This document shows, piece by piece, positions 17,231 to 26,182 of a stretch of 64,000 nt of DNA. Numbering within the stretch: position 1 is the stretch's first letter; every line of letters begins with the position of its first letter. Below the pieces are notes generated by a model. It was not told where the DNA came from. It did not search any database and saw only the letters and a program-made list of their open reading frames with translations. Source of the stretch: UBA6109 sp035366835 (lineage in GTDB: Bacteria; Desulfobacterota; Syntrophia; Syntrophales; UBA6109); assembly GCA_035366835.1 (NCBI GenBank), contig DAOSIS010000007.1, forward strand, positions 62,001-126,000, in the 5' to 3' direction. The position numbers were made by a program, and so were the translations under genes.

Positions 17231-18538
17231 TCATTTTTTCTTGAAATGGATCCGGATGGGGACGTTTTCGAAGCCGAAGGTCTCCCGGATGCGGTTCACG
17301 AGGAAGCGCTCGTAGGAGAAGTGGACGGCCTTGGGGTCCTTGACGAACCAGGCGAACGCGGGCGGCTTGACGCCGATCTGGGTCACGTACAGGAAGTTGT
17401 GGGGCCGGCCGTGGAGGCGGGGCGGCGGGTTCTCCTCCAGGATCTGCCTGACGCCGCGGTTCAACTCGCCCGTCTCGATCCTTTTCACGTACTGCTCCCG
17501 GACCTTTTCGATTTCCCGGAAGACCTTCAGGACGCGCTGGCCCGTGAGCGCCGAGACGGTGATGATGGGGGCGAAGTCGAGAAATTTCATCTTGTTCTTG
17601 ATGTCCAGGACGTAGGTGCCGATGGTCCGCTCGTCCTTTTCGACGAGGTCCCATTTGTTCACGACGATGATGACGGCGACGCCCCGCTCGAAGGCGAGGC
17701 CCGCGATCTTCGCATCCTGCTCCGTGACGCCCTCCTGCGCGTCGATGAGCATCAGGGCGATGTCGCAGCGCTCGATCGTCTTCAGGGCCTGGATGACGCT
17801 GTACTTCTCCAGGGTGAGGCTGACCCGGCCCTTGCGGCGGATGCCCGCCGTGTCGACCAGGAGGTAGTGCGCGCCCTCGATCGTGATCGGCGTATCGACG
17901 GGGTCCCGCGTCGTCCCGGGAGCGGGATTGACGATGGAGCGCTCGAAGCCCAGAATGCGGTTGACCAGGGACGATTTGCCGACGTTGGGTTTGCCGATGA
18001 CGGCGATGCGGGTCCGTTCCGGCTCCTCCGGCTCTGCCTCGGCGGCGGGCATCCCGGCCGTCGCCGCGTCCATCAGTTCGTCGAGGCCGATTCCCGTCTG
18101 GGCCGAGATGGCGTAGAGCGTGTCGACGCCCAGACGGTAGAAGTCGGAGAGCAGCGCCTCGTGCCGCGGTGAGTCCACCTTGTTCACGGCGAAGAAGACC
18201 GGCTTGTCGATCTTGCGCAGCATGCCGGCGATTTCGACGTCCGCCGGCAGAAGCCCCTCGCGGCCGTCCAGGAGAAAGATCACGATGTCGGCCTCCTCGA
18301 CGGCGAACATCGCCTGCTCGCGCATCGAGGCGAGGATGCCCTCCGTGGAGGCGGGTTCGAAGCCGCCCGTGTCGATGAGCAGGAAGGGTTTGCCGTACCA
18401 CTCCCCGTCCGCGTAATTGCGGTCGCGGGTGGCTCCCGGCTCGTCGATGACGATGGCTTTCCGCTTTTCCGCCAGGCGGTTGAAGAGGGTCGATTTTCCC
18501 ACGTTCGGCCGCCCGACGATGGCGATGACGGGCTTCAT
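17231..18538 (-). CDS. der: Ribosome-assembly GTPase Der (EngA)
   Basis: 435 aa, the family's normal length, with the characteristic two GTPase domains in tandem. GD1: GRPNVGKS (about 8-15), DTGG, NKVD. GD2: GKPNVGKS (about 183), DTAGIRRKG, NKWD. A C-terminal KH-like domain (about 350-435) follows. Der acts in 50S subunit maturation in the cytoplasm. ATG 18538 is preceded by AAAAGGAAG. It ends a minus-strand block with mtaB, rnc, era and the PAS/HD-GYP gene, from which it is separated by 59 bp. Confidence 0.98.
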   Translation of the reverse strand: MKPVIAIVGRPNVGKSTLFNRLAEKRKAIVIDEPGATRDRNYADGEWYGKPFLLIDTGGFEPASTEGILASMREQAMFAVEEADIVIFLLDGREGLLPADVEIAGMLRKIDKPVFFAVNKVDSPRHEALLSDFYRLGVDTLYAISAQTGIGLDELMDAATAGMPAAEAEPEEPERTRIAVIGKPNVGKSSLVNRILGFERSIVNPAPGTTRDPVDTPITIEGAHYLLVDTAGIRRKGRVSLTLEKYSVIQALKTIERCDIALMLIDAQEGVTEQDAKIAGLAFERGVAVIIVVNKWDLVEKDERTIGTYVLDIKNKMKFLDFAPIITVSALTGQRVLKVFREIEKVREQYVKRIETGELNRGVRQILEENPPPRLHGRPHNFLYVTQIGVKPPAFAWFVKDPKAVHFSYERFLVNRIRETFGFENVPIRIHFKKK

Positions 18539-18597
18539 GAAGGCTTCCTTTTCGGTGACGCTGGCCCTTCATACCACGAAGGGACTGCGGACGAAAG

Positions 18598-20760
18598 CTA
18601 TGGCTCGGGATGATAGCCGTTGGCTTCGAAGCGGTACTGCTTCTCGCGGAAGAGTCTCAGGCAGGCCTCGACGACTTTTTCGTCGTAGAGGGTTCCCTTC
18701 CGCTCTTCGATTTCCCGGAGCGCCGTCTCGATTCCGAGCGACGGCCGGTAGGGGCGGTGCGAGGCGATCGCCTCCACGACGTCGGACACCGCCAGGACCC
18801 TCGCTTCCATGAGGATCGCCTCGCCCTTCAGCCCCCGGGGATATCCCGAGCCGTTCATCCTTTCGTGGTGCTGGCGGATGATTTCCGCAACCGGCCAGGG
18901 GAACTCGATGCCCTTGAGGATGCCGTAGGCGGTTTCCGGGTGGTTCCGGATGAGGCCGAGCTCCGGATCCGAGAGCCGGGACGGCTTGCTGAGGATCTCC
19001 GCCGGAACGGAGATCTTGCCGATGTCGTGGATCGCCCCCGCCGTCCGTACGGCGTCGATGCTTTCCTGCGGCAGCCCCATCTCCCTGGCGATGTGGCGCG
19101 CAAGACTCGCCACCCGGCGCTGATGGCCGGACGTGTAAGGATCCCTTGCCTCCGTCATGGAAGTGACGGTCTGGATGACGGCACCCATGGCCGTCCGGAA
19201 TCTTGCGAGACTCTGCAGGATCTCGTCCTCCTTCTGCTTGCGGTCGGTGATGTCCCGGACGGCGGCGATGTGGACGATCCGGTCGTTGCGGATGAAATAC
19301 CGCGAAGCGATTTCGCAGGGGAAGACCGTCCCGTCCTTTTTCCGGTAATAGCGGAGCGCCACCTTGCTCCTGTGTTCCAGCACCGCCTGCCGCGTCAGGG
19401 CGGGTTCGTTGGACAGGTCGGTCTGTTTCATGCACAGCAAATCCCCGCGGCTGTATCCGAAGAGGGCGCAGGCGGATTCGTTGGCTTCCAGAATATCGAG
19501 GGTTTCGTTGTCGATCAGAAAAATGGCATCCGATTCCATGTCGAAGAGCTGCCGGTACTTGTCTTCGCTGGCCTGCAAGGCCTCGACCGCTTTCTTTCGC
19601 TGTGAAATGTCGCGGGAAAGCCCGACGACGCCCGTCAGTTTCCCTTTTGCGTCCCGGATCCCCTTGATCTTGTTTTCCATCCACAGGGTGCCGCCGTCCT
19701 TCCGGCGGTATTCGATTTCGACCGTCAGGCTCCGGTCCGGATCCGCGCCTTCTTCCTCGCGGCGGAGCTCCTCGCTCAGGAGCGTCTTGACACGCTCCAG
19801 GGAATCGGCCGTCAGCTGGTCCTCCAGAGTCTGCCGGATTCTCTCTTCGCTCGTATAGCCGAGGACTTTTTCAATGGACGGACTGACGTAGGTCGTCCGC
19901 AGATTCAGGTCCTGCGTCCAGACGATATCGCCCATGGTGTCGGTGATGAGACGAAGCCGCGCCTCGTTCTCCCGCAGTTCGGCAAGCGCCCGTTTCGCTT
20001 CGGTGACGTCCCGGGCGATGCCATAGACGCCGAAGACCCGGCCGTTCGCGACCAGCGGGATGTTGGTGATCTGGGCGTGGAATACGGTTCCGTCCTTCCT
20101 GCGGCCGGCGATTTCATAATTCTGCGTCTCGCCCTTCATCGCCTTGCGGAAATGCTCCCGCACCCTTTCGAGGTCGCGGTCGTCGATGAGGCGGTCGAAG
20201 GTCATCAGGCGGAGTTCCGCCGATGAATATCCGGTCAGGGATGAGGTCCGCACATTGGTGTTCAGGAACCTGCCGTCGGCGTCGAAGGCGAACACCGCGT
20301 CGGGGCTGTATTCGAAGAGGGAACGGAATTTCTGCTCGCTTTCGTGCAGGGCCTGCTCGATTTCCATGCGGTCTGTGACATCGACGAGACTGACGATCAG
20401 GAAACGGCGGCCGTCCAGCGAGATGGGCATGACGGACTTCAAGACCTTCCGTCCGCCGGGGGGGGCCGCCACCTTTTCCAGCGGTTCTTCGGCGTCGGCG
20501 TCGGTTCTTGAGCCGGGCGGGACGGTCTGCGCGCGGGGATAGATGAACTCGCGGCAGACCCGTTCGAGTCCGTCCCTTTTCCCGTCGATCCCGAAAAGAT
20601 CGACGGCCGCCTGGTTGGCCTGCACGATCGTGCGGTTCTGTTTGTCGACGAGGATCAGACCGGCGCGGATTCCGTCGGCGCCGGGTTCAAACAGCTGCGG
20701 TTCACTGCATGGTCCAGGACTCGGCAGTCCTCTCCGATGGTCCCCCTGTTGCTCAGACAT
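18598..20760 (-). CDS. Multi-PAS HD-GYP phosphodiesterase (predicted c-di-GMP hydrolase)
   Basis: 720 aa, no membrane segment seen. Four PAS domains are suggested at about 25-120, 140-265, 270-395 and 395-520, each with its linker signature (for example GVYGIARDVTEAKRA, GVVGLSRDISQRKKA, HIAAVRDITDRKQK). The C-terminal HD-GYP domain has HDIGKISVPAEILSKPS and HHERMNGSGYPRGLKGE; the usual D of HHExxDGxGYP is N here, as in many relatives. The family degrades c-di-GMP, here probably under redox or ligand control by the PAS modules. It lies between era and der in the same direction, an unusual place for a signalling gene, but spacings of 49 and 59 bp allow co-transcription. Confidence 0.92.
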   Translation of the reverse strand: MSEQQGDHRRGLPSPGPCSEPQLFEPGADGIRAGLILVDKQNRTIVQANQAAVDLFGIDGKRDGLERVCREFIYPRAQTVPPGSRTDADAEEPLEKVAAPPGGRKVLKSVMPISLDGRRFLIVSLVDVTDRMEIEQALHESEQKFRSLFEYSPDAVFAFDADGRFLNTNVRTSSLTGYSSAELRLMTFDRLIDDRDLERVREHFRKAMKGETQNYEIAGRRKDGTVFHAQITNIPLVANGRVFGVYGIARDVTEAKRALAELRENEARLRLITDTMGDIVWTQDLNLRTTYVSPSIEKVLGYTSEERIRQTLEDQLTADSLERVKTLLSEELRREEEGADPDRSLTVEIEYRRKDGGTLWMENKIKGIRDAKGKLTGVVGLSRDISQRKKAVEALQASEDKYRQLFDMESDAIFLIDNETLDILEANESACALFGYSRGDLLCMKQTDLSNEPALTRQAVLEHRSKVALRYYRKKDGTVFPCEIASRYFIRNDRIVHIAAVRDITDRKQKEDEILQSLARFRTAMGAVIQTVTSMTEARDPYTSGHQRRVASLARHIAREMGLPQESIDAVRTAGAIHDIGKISVPAEILSKPSRLSDPELGLIRNHPETAYGILKGIEFPWPVAEIIRQHHERMNGSGYPRGLKGEAILMEARVLAVSDVVEAIASHRPYRPSLGIETALREIEERKGTLYDEKVVEACLRLFREKQYRFEANGYHPEP

Positions 20761-20809
20761 CTACAGCTACCTCTTACATCGAAATTCTTTTCTTTTCCCA
20801 CGGCGGCCT

Positions 20810-21712
20810 TCATCTCTGCTTCTCCGCGTATCCGAATTCCCGGAGCATCCGAGCGTCCTGGGTCCAGTTCTTCTGGACGCGGACGAAGAGTTCGAGGAAC
20901 ACCTTTGCGGCGAAGAATCGCTCCATTTCCAGACGCGCCTGCGTGCCGATCTCCTTGAGCATCGCCCCCTTGCGGCCGATGAGAATCCCCTTCTGGGAAT
21001 CCTTTTCCACGTGGATCGTGGCTTGGATGCGGATGAGGTTCCGCTCCCCGTCTTCCTTGAAGGTGTCGACGACGACCGCCGTCGCGTAGGGGATTTCCTT
21101 GTGCGTGAGCGTCGTGATCTTCTCCCTGACCATCTCGGCGGCGATGAAACGCTCCGTCCGGTCGGTCATCATGTCCTCGGGGAAGTAAACCGGCCCCTCG
21201 GGCAGCAGCTTCCAGAGGGCGTCGGCCAGGATGCCCATCCCGTCGCCCGTAAGGGCCGAAAGGGGGATGATCTCCACGAATTCCCGCAGGCGCCGGGCCT
21301 CGTCGATCAGGGGGAGGAGGGTCTTCTTTTCGACGGCGTCGGTCTTGTTGATGACGAGAATCACCGGCACGGCGAGGTCCTTCATCGCCTCCAGGATGTA
21401 GCGGTCGTCGGAATGCAGGCCCTGTGCCTCGATCACGAGGAGCAGGATGTCCGACGCGCCGAAGGCCTCCATGGCCGTTTCGACCATCGCCCGGTTGAGC
21501 GGCGTCCTGGCCCGGTGAATCCCCGGCGTGTCGAGGAAGATCATCTGCCCCGGCCGCTCGCCCTTGAGGTTCCGGATGCCGGTGATGCGGTTCCGCGTCG
21601 TCTGGGGCTTGCGCGTCGTGATCGCGATGCGCTCCCCCACCAGCGCATTGAGCAGGGTCGATTTTCCGACGTTCGGCCGGCCGACAATGCCGATGAAACC
21701 GGATTTGAACAT
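20810..21712 (-). CDS. era: GTPase Era
   Basis: 300 aa. The GTPase domain has GRPNVGKS (10-17), DTPGIHRA (about 60) and NKTD (about 123). The C-terminal KH domain has the Era hallmark GRKGAMLKEIGTQARLEME (about 250-270). Era binds the 3' end of 16S rRNA and helps 30S assembly. ATG 21712 follows GAGGACCCTGC. It is in the usual association with rnc, though here a radical SAM gene and a 124-bp gap separate them. Confidence 0.98.
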   Translation of the reverse strand: MFKSGFIGIVGRPNVGKSTLLNALVGERIAITTRKPQTTRNRITGIRNLKGERPGQMIFLDTPGIHRARTPLNRAMVETAMEAFGASDILLLVIEAQGLHSDDRYILEAMKDLAVPVILVINKTDAVEKKTLLPLIDEARRLREFVEIIPLSALTGDGMGILADALWKLLPEGPVYFPEDMMTDRTERFIAAEMVREKITTLTHKEIPYATAVVVDTFKEDGERNLIRIQATIHVEKDSQKGILIGRKGAMLKEIGTQARLEMERFFAAKVFLELFVRVQKNWTQDARMLREFGYAEKQR

Positions 21713-21835
21713 GCAGGGTCCTCTTTCCCGTTTTCCAGGGCCTTCAGCCTTCCACAGGCGCTTTCTTCATCCCGACACCGCCGCCGCACGGGCGGCATCC
21801 CCACCCTTCTATCTGTCCTTCCCGCTCTTTTTCTT

Positions 21836-21860
21836 GTCATTCCCGCGAGAGCGGGAATCC
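21836..21860. repeat. TCATTCCCGC hairpin repeat at the radical SAM stop codon
   Basis: GTCATTCCCGCGAGAGCGGGAATCC (TTCCCGC/GCGGGAA, 4-base loop). Read on the minus strand it encodes the last residues GFPLSRE and the TGA stop of the radical SAM gene at 21837-22949. Confidence 0.7.
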
Positions 21861-22949
21861 AAGATCCTGAGAAGCGATCGAAGGATCGAAGCCCGTCTCG
21901 CCGCGCTTCCGCTCGAAAAGGACCCCCGCCGCCTCCAGCGCGACGGTTCCGCGCTCCCGCCCGGCCTCGCCGCGGACGGTGAGGCTGCGCAGGCCGAATC
22001 CGTCCTTCAGGAGGCGGATATTGGCGTTGCGGGTCCCCCGGAAGCTCGACACGTCGCGGACGGATACCCGGAACGCGGCGTCGCCGCCGTCGCCGCGGGC
22101 CGCGAGCAGTGCCGACGCCATCCGCCGGAAGATCTCCGCTTCCACGAGCGCTCCGAAGGACGGATGGAACGGGCCGGCGACGATGGCGCCGGGTCTTTCG
22201 AGGGCCGCGGTCGCCTGGAGGCCGAGGCGGGCAACCCGGATCCCGGCGGCCTCGAAGCGGGACACCGCGTCGGCGCAGCGGCGCACGGCCTCCTCCAGGC
22301 TGAGCGGCTCGTATTCCCCGCGTCCGAACATCGCCGCGAGCTCCGTCTCCGCAAGCACGACGGTCGGATGGATGCGCACCATGTCCGGGTGGAGGTCGGC
22401 GATGCGATCGACGGAAGCGGCGAAGCGTTCCCGCGTATCCCCCGGCAGTCCCGCCATGAGGTGGATCCCCGTTTCGAATCCTCCCCTCCGGAGAAGCCCC
22501 ATTGCCCGGACGACGTCGGCGGCCCCGTGGCCGCGTCCTGCCCGGGCAAGGATTTCGTCGTCCATGGACTCCGCACCGATCTCGACCGTCGCCACGCCGG
22601 CGGCGGCGAGGCGTTCCAGGACCGTTCCGTCGATCTGATCGGGGCGGGCCGAAATGCGGATCGAGACCGCGAGCCCTTCCCGGATGCAGGCGCCCGCCGC
22701 TTGCAGGTAGTCTTCCCGGCGTGCCGGGTCCAGTCCCGTGAAGCTCCCGCCGTAAAAGGCGATTTGCGCGGGCGACTTCCGCCGGCTGCGGCCCAGGTGA
22801 CGCACGACTGCCTCCCGCAGGTCGGCAGGGGCGCATCCCCCGCCTTCCGGGTCCGTCAGGCGTTCGCTGCAATAGATGCAGCGCCCCGGGCATCCGCCGT
22901 TGCGGATAAAGAGAGGCGCGATGGCGGGATGGTCATTTCTGCCGTCCAT
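21837..22949 (-). CDS. Radical SAM protein (Elp3/YhcC-like)
   Basis: 370 aa. The cluster motif is in RNGGCPGRCIYCSERL (about residues 16-31), then GGSFTG (about 67), the SIRISARPD strand, and VEIGAESMDDEIL (about 125), typical of the Elp3-like branch. The C-terminus (about 270-370) has no feature that I can assign. Substrate is unknown; tRNA or porphyrin-type chemistry cannot be separated from sequence alone. ATG 22949 lies inside the end of rnc (17-bp overlap) after AAGGGAGATC, so it is coupled to rnc. The extreme C-terminus and stop codon come from a TCATTCCCGC repeat. Confidence 0.88.
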   Translation of the reverse strand: MDGRNDHPAIAPLFIRNGGCPGRCIYCSERLTDPEGGGCAPADLREAVVRHLGRSRRKSPAQIAFYGGSFTGLDPARREDYLQAAGACIREGLAVSIRISARPDQIDGTVLERLAAAGVATVEIGAESMDDEILARAGRGHGAADVVRAMGLLRRGGFETGIHLMAGLPGDTRERFAASVDRIADLHPDMVRIHPTVVLAETELAAMFGRGEYEPLSLEEAVRRCADAVSRFEAAGIRVARLGLQATAALERPGAIVAGPFHPSFGALVEAEIFRRMASALLAARGDGGDAAFRVSVRDVSSFRGTRNANIRLLKDGFGLRSLTVRGEAGRERGTVALEAAGVLFERKRGETGFDPSIASQDLGFPLSRE

Positions 22950-23691
22950 GATCTCCCTTTCCCTGCGTTTCGCCGCCCGCCTCCAGGTCCTTCAGGACCC
23001 TGCGCGCCGCGTTCTGCTCCGCCTCCTTCTTGCTCCGCCCGGAGGCGCGGACCTCCCGATCGCCGACGGAGAGTTTCACCTCGAAGGTCTTGTCGTGGTC
23101 GGGGCCCGTCTCCCCGGCGACTTCGTAACGGGGCATCTCGCCGAACCGGATCCGGCTCCACTCCTGGAGGGCGCCCTTGAAGTCGCGCCAGGGTTCCGAC
23201 GTCTCGATACCGGCGAGGAACGGCTCGTAGAGGCGCCCGACGACGGCCGACGCCGTGCCGAATCCGCCGTCGCTGTAGACGGCGCCGATCAGGGCCTCCA
23301 TCGCGTCGGCCAGGATGGAGATCTTTGTCCGGCCGCCCGAGAGGTCTTCGCCGCGTCCCAGGAGCAGGCAGTCCCCCAGGCGGATCGACTTCGCCAGCTC
23401 CGCCAGCTGCTGCTCGTTCACGGCGGAGGCGCGGAGCCGCGACAGCAGCCCCTCCTGCGCATCGGGAAAACGCTTCATCAGGAGGTCGCTGACGACGAGC
23501 TGCAGCACGGCGTCGCCGAGAAATTCGAGACGTTCGTTGTCCGCGGCGACGGCGCCGGGGTTTTCGTGGAGGAAGGAGCGATGGACGACGGCCGTCTCCA
23601 GGCGGGAGCGGTCGCGGAAGCGATAGTCGAGGTTCTCCGACAGCCGGTCGATGCCTGCCCTCCATTCCTCATTCTCCGACCATGACGCCAT
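22933..23691 (-). CDS. rnc: Ribonuclease III
   Basis: 252 aa. The RNase III domain has NERLEFLGDAVLQLVVSD (signature, about residues 53-70) and the second acidic patch DAMEALIGAVYSDGGF (about 128-143). The C-terminal dsRNA-binding domain (about 170-240) ends with GRSKKEAEQNAARRVL. It cuts double-stranded RNA in rRNA processing. The gene overlaps mtaB upstream by 23 bp and the radical SAM gene downstream by 17 bp, so the three are one transcription unit leading on to era. Confidence 0.97.
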   Translation of the reverse strand: MASWSENEEWRAGIDRLSENLDYRFRDRSRLETAVVHRSFLHENPGAVAADNERLEFLGDAVLQLVVSDLLMKRFPDAQEGLLSRLRASAVNEQQLAELAKSIRLGDCLLLGRGEDLSGGRTKISILADAMEALIGAVYSDGGFGTASAVVGRLYEPFLAGIETSEPWRDFKGALQEWSRIRFGEMPRYEVAGETGPDHDKTFEVKLSVGDREVRASGRSKKEAEQNAARRVLKDLEAGGETQGKGDHGRQK

Positions 23692-24979
23692 GAAGCTTCT
23701 CCTCCTTGAAACCTTCGATCTTTACTCGCACGATACGGTTCGCCAGATCAAGGCCTTCGTGCCGGAGCAGGACGGGGATGTAGTTGTCCGAGAATCCCCG
23801 GACGAAACCGCCGGCGTTCCGCCCCTCGATCAGGACGGACAATTCGCGGCCCAGGAAACGCCCGGCGAAGTCCCGCTTCTTCTGCCGTCCGATTTCGCGG
23901 AGAAGCTGCGCCCGCCGCTTCTTTTCCGCCTCGCCGACCTTTCCCTCCATGCGGGAAGCCTCGGTTCCGGGACGGTCCGAGTAGGGGAAAACGTGAAGAT
24001 AGGCGAGCGGGGACGCCTGCAGGAATTCGCAGGTGTTGGCGAATTGGGCGGGCGTTTCGCCGGGAAAGCCCGCCATGACGTCGGCGCCGATGGCGATGTC
24101 CGGGACCGCGGCGGCGACGGCGGAAACAAGCGCACCGTACAGCGCGGCATCGTAATCCCGCCCCATCCCACGCAGGACGTCGCTGTCGGCGCTCTGCAGG
24201 GGGATGTGGAGGTGGCGGCAGAGGAGGCGCGACCGCCGCATCAGGGCGATCAGGTCCTCCGTCACTTCGCGGGGTTCGACCGAACTGAGCCGCAGCCGCT
24301 CCATGCCGCCCTGCCGTTCGGCGGCCGCGAGCAGGAGCGGGAGATCCGCGGCAGGTTTCAGGTCACGTCCGTAGGCGCCCAGATGAATTCCGGTGACGAC
24401 CGTCTCACGGTATCCCGCTTCGCCCAGTTCCTTCAATCTTGCCAGCGCCTCGGGCAGGGGCAGGCTCCGGCTGCGGCCGCGGGCGTAGGGCACGATGCAG
24501 TAGCGGCAGCGGGCATCGCAGCCGTCCTGCACCTTGAGGAAGGCCCGGGTATGGCCTGCGAAGCGAACCGCGCTCGGACCGTCGAACGTGCGCAGCGACG
24601 ACAGCCCGCCGGCCAGGACCCGATCGGCAGGGGGGCGGTCCAGATCGGCGATCATCTCCGAAATCCGGTGCTTTTCCGCCGTGCCGGCGACGAAAACGAC
24701 GCCGGGGAGGGTGCTGAGCGTTCCGGGTGCGACCTGGGCGTAGCAGCCTGTCACGACCACGGCGGCGGCGGGATTGCGCCGCGCGGCGCGCCGCACGAGT
24801 TGACGCGACTGGTAGTCGGTGCGGCCCGTCACCGTGCAGGTGTTGACGATGTAGACGTCGGCCTCCGCGTCGAAGGGGACGAGGGAAAAGCCCCGCCGCT
24901 CGATCGCTTCGGCGATCGCCGCCGAATCCACCTGGTTGACCTTGCAGCCGAGCGTTGCAAGGGCCACACGCTTCGTCAT
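23669..24979 (-). CDS. mtaB: tRNA t6A37 methylthiotransferase MtaB
   Basis: 436 aa. Domain order is that of MtaB: N-terminal UPF0004 domain with three cluster Cys (GCKVNQ near residue 11, VNTCTVTG near 47, TGCYAQ near 80), the radical SAM core with QDGCDARCRYCIVPYARG (about 150), and a C-terminal TRAM domain (about 375-436). It converts t6A37 to ms2t6A37 in tRNA. The ATG at 24979 opens the conserved MTKRVALATLGCKVNQ; the longer open frame would begin upstream of a hairpin/T-run at 25017-25040. It is the first gene of the mtaB-rnc-radical SAM group. Confidence 0.95.
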   Translation of the reverse strand: MTKRVALATLGCKVNQVDSAAIAEAIERRGFSLVPFDAEADVYIVNTCTVTGRTDYQSRQLVRRAARRNPAAAVVVTGCYAQVAPGTLSTLPGVVFVAGTAEKHRISEMIADLDRPPADRVLAGGLSSLRTFDGPSAVRFAGHTRAFLKVQDGCDARCRYCIVPYARGRSRSLPLPEALARLKELGEAGYRETVVTGIHLGAYGRDLKPAADLPLLLAAAERQGGMERLRLSSVEPREVTEDLIALMRRSRLLCRHLHIPLQSADSDVLRGMGRDYDAALYGALVSAVAAAVPDIAIGADVMAGFPGETPAQFANTCEFLQASPLAYLHVFPYSDRPGTEASRMEGKVGEAEKKRRAQLLREIGRQKKRDFAGRFLGRELSVLIEGRNAGGFVRGFSDNYIPVLLRHEGLDLANRIVRVKIEGFKEEKLHGVMVGE

Positions 24980-25016
24980 CCTGCTGCCTTTCCGCTGATT
25001 CCCGTCCGCCCTGCGC

Positions 25017-25040
25017 AAAAAAGGGGCAGAAGCGCCCCTT
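25017..25040 (-). terminator. Hairpin with T-run in the mtaB leader
   Basis: On the minus strand AAGGGGC (25040-25034), a 6-base loop, GCCCCTT (25027-25021) and then TTTT. It has the form of an intrinsic terminator and lies about 40 bases before the mtaB ATG. It could block read-through from the opposite side or act as an attenuator. Confidence 0.45.
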
Positions 25041-25137
25041 GTAGACGTCCTGTCCCCGGTTGTCAAGACAGGAAGAACCTGTTGAAGTTGCACGCCCGTT
25101 GCGTTACAGTTCCATGCCAGGAATGGAGGAGGCGCCT

Positions 25138-25518
25138 ATGGACAATCTGCCGCGCATGTTTATCGACAATCCCATCGTCAGCGTCGCCGCCCTGCTGGTG
25201 ATTCTGTTCCTCTGCTGGTGGTTCTTCAAGAAGATTCTCATGCTGGTCCTCATCGCGGTGATCGCCGTCCTCGCCGTGGGAGGGTATTTCTATTTCAAGG
25301 ATCCCAAACGGATGCCCGAGAACATGATGGATGCCGCGAAAAAGGCGAAAGTCACGGCGGAGAAAGCCGTCGAGAAGGGGAAGACCGTCATCGATACGGG
25401 CAAGAAGGTCGTGGAAAAGGGCAAGGAAGTCTACGAGAAGGGCAAGGAAAAGGGCGAAAAGGTGAGCGACCTCTTCAAGCCGAAAGACGGGGAAGAAACG
25501 CCGCCCCGGAAGCCGTAG
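25138..25518 (+). CDS. Small membrane protein with a lysine-rich repeated helix
   Basis: 126 aa. Two adjacent hydrophobic stretches occupy about residues 11-55 (VSVAALLVILFLCWWFF and ILMLVLIAVIAVLAVGGYFY), then a long charged helix (about 65-110) made of repeating 7- to 11-residue units: KKAKVTAEKAVEKGK, then DTGKKVVEKGK, then YEKGKEKGEK. Such amphipathic Lys/Glu repeats suit membrane-surface or LEA-like helices. I do not recognise a family. Start 25138 is chosen over ATGs at 25114 and 25123 because GGAGGA precedes it at the right distance. It lies alone between mtaB and a convergent ferredoxin gene. Confidence 0.7.
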   Translation: MDNLPRMFIDNPIVSVAALLVILFLCWWFFKKILMLVLIAVIAVLAVGGYFYFKDPKRMPENMMDAAKKAKVTAEKAVEKGKTVIDTGKKVVEKGKEVYEKGKEKGEKVSDLFKPKDGEETPPRKP

Positions 25519-25573
25519 ACGCGGGATTCAAAAGCCGTTTTTATCACTTCAGGTCTTTTTCGACGGTCCGCCC

Positions 25574-25984
25574 TCAGAAAAGGTCGACCTCCATCGCCCT
25601 GGCCGGACACGCCGTCACGCAGAATTCGCAGCCGTTGCACTTCTCCGCGTCGAAGCGGACCTTCGCCGTGGCCGGTTCCATGGACAGCGCCTCGGTGGGG
25701 CAGAAGGCGATGCAGGCGCCGCAGTGGACGCACTTGTCGACGTTCTGGCTCACGCTCTTGGACAGGGGCTCGACGCGCAGCCCCAGGTCCTTCAGGTAGC
25801 GGATGCCCGCGTCGAAATTCTCCTTCGTCCCGCTCATCTCCATGACGAGTACGCCCTCCCGCCGCGGGAAGATCCGCGCCTTGAGGATGTTCACGATGAG
25901 ATCGTACTTCTTGACGAGCTGATAGATGATCGGCTGCTCGACGACGTCGGGCATGTAGCGAATGACGACTTTTTTCGTAACCAT
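25574..25984 (-). CDS. NIL-domain 4Fe-4S ferredoxin
   Basis: 136 aa. Residues 1-75 match a NIL domain (substrate-sensing ACT-like fold also seen in methionine ABC ATPases; note ILKARIFPRREGVLVMEM). Two 4Fe-4S cluster motifs follow: CVHCGACIAFCP (about 85) and CNGCEFCVTACP (about 117). This architecture is common in anaerobes and methanogens and is often linked to sulfur or homocysteine metabolism; the partner here is not known. ATG 25984 follows GGAAGAGAACGC. It is convergent with the small membrane protein and divergent from the polyphosphate phosphotransferase gene. Confidence 0.92.
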   Translation of the reverse strand: MVTKKVVIRYMPDVVEQPIIYQLVKKYDLIVNILKARIFPRREGVLVMEMSGTKENFDAGIRYLKDLGLRVEPLSKSVSQNVDKCVHCGACIAFCPTEALSMEPATAKVRFDAEKCNGCEFCVTACPARAMEVDLF

Positions 25985-26182
25985 GCGTTCTCTTCCCCCG
26001 AATTCGCACGATCCTATGGAAAGGGCCGGAACTTGTCAAGCCGTTATCTGCGCGGCGGGCGCAATTGCGTCTTGACGCGGGGCCGTCTTCTCCGTATACT
26101 TCGCAAATCGAAAAAGCAAGTTATATAGCCCGCTTGGGCCGCGATCCTTCTCTCCCCACCCGCCGCCTTCAGGAGGTGCCCC

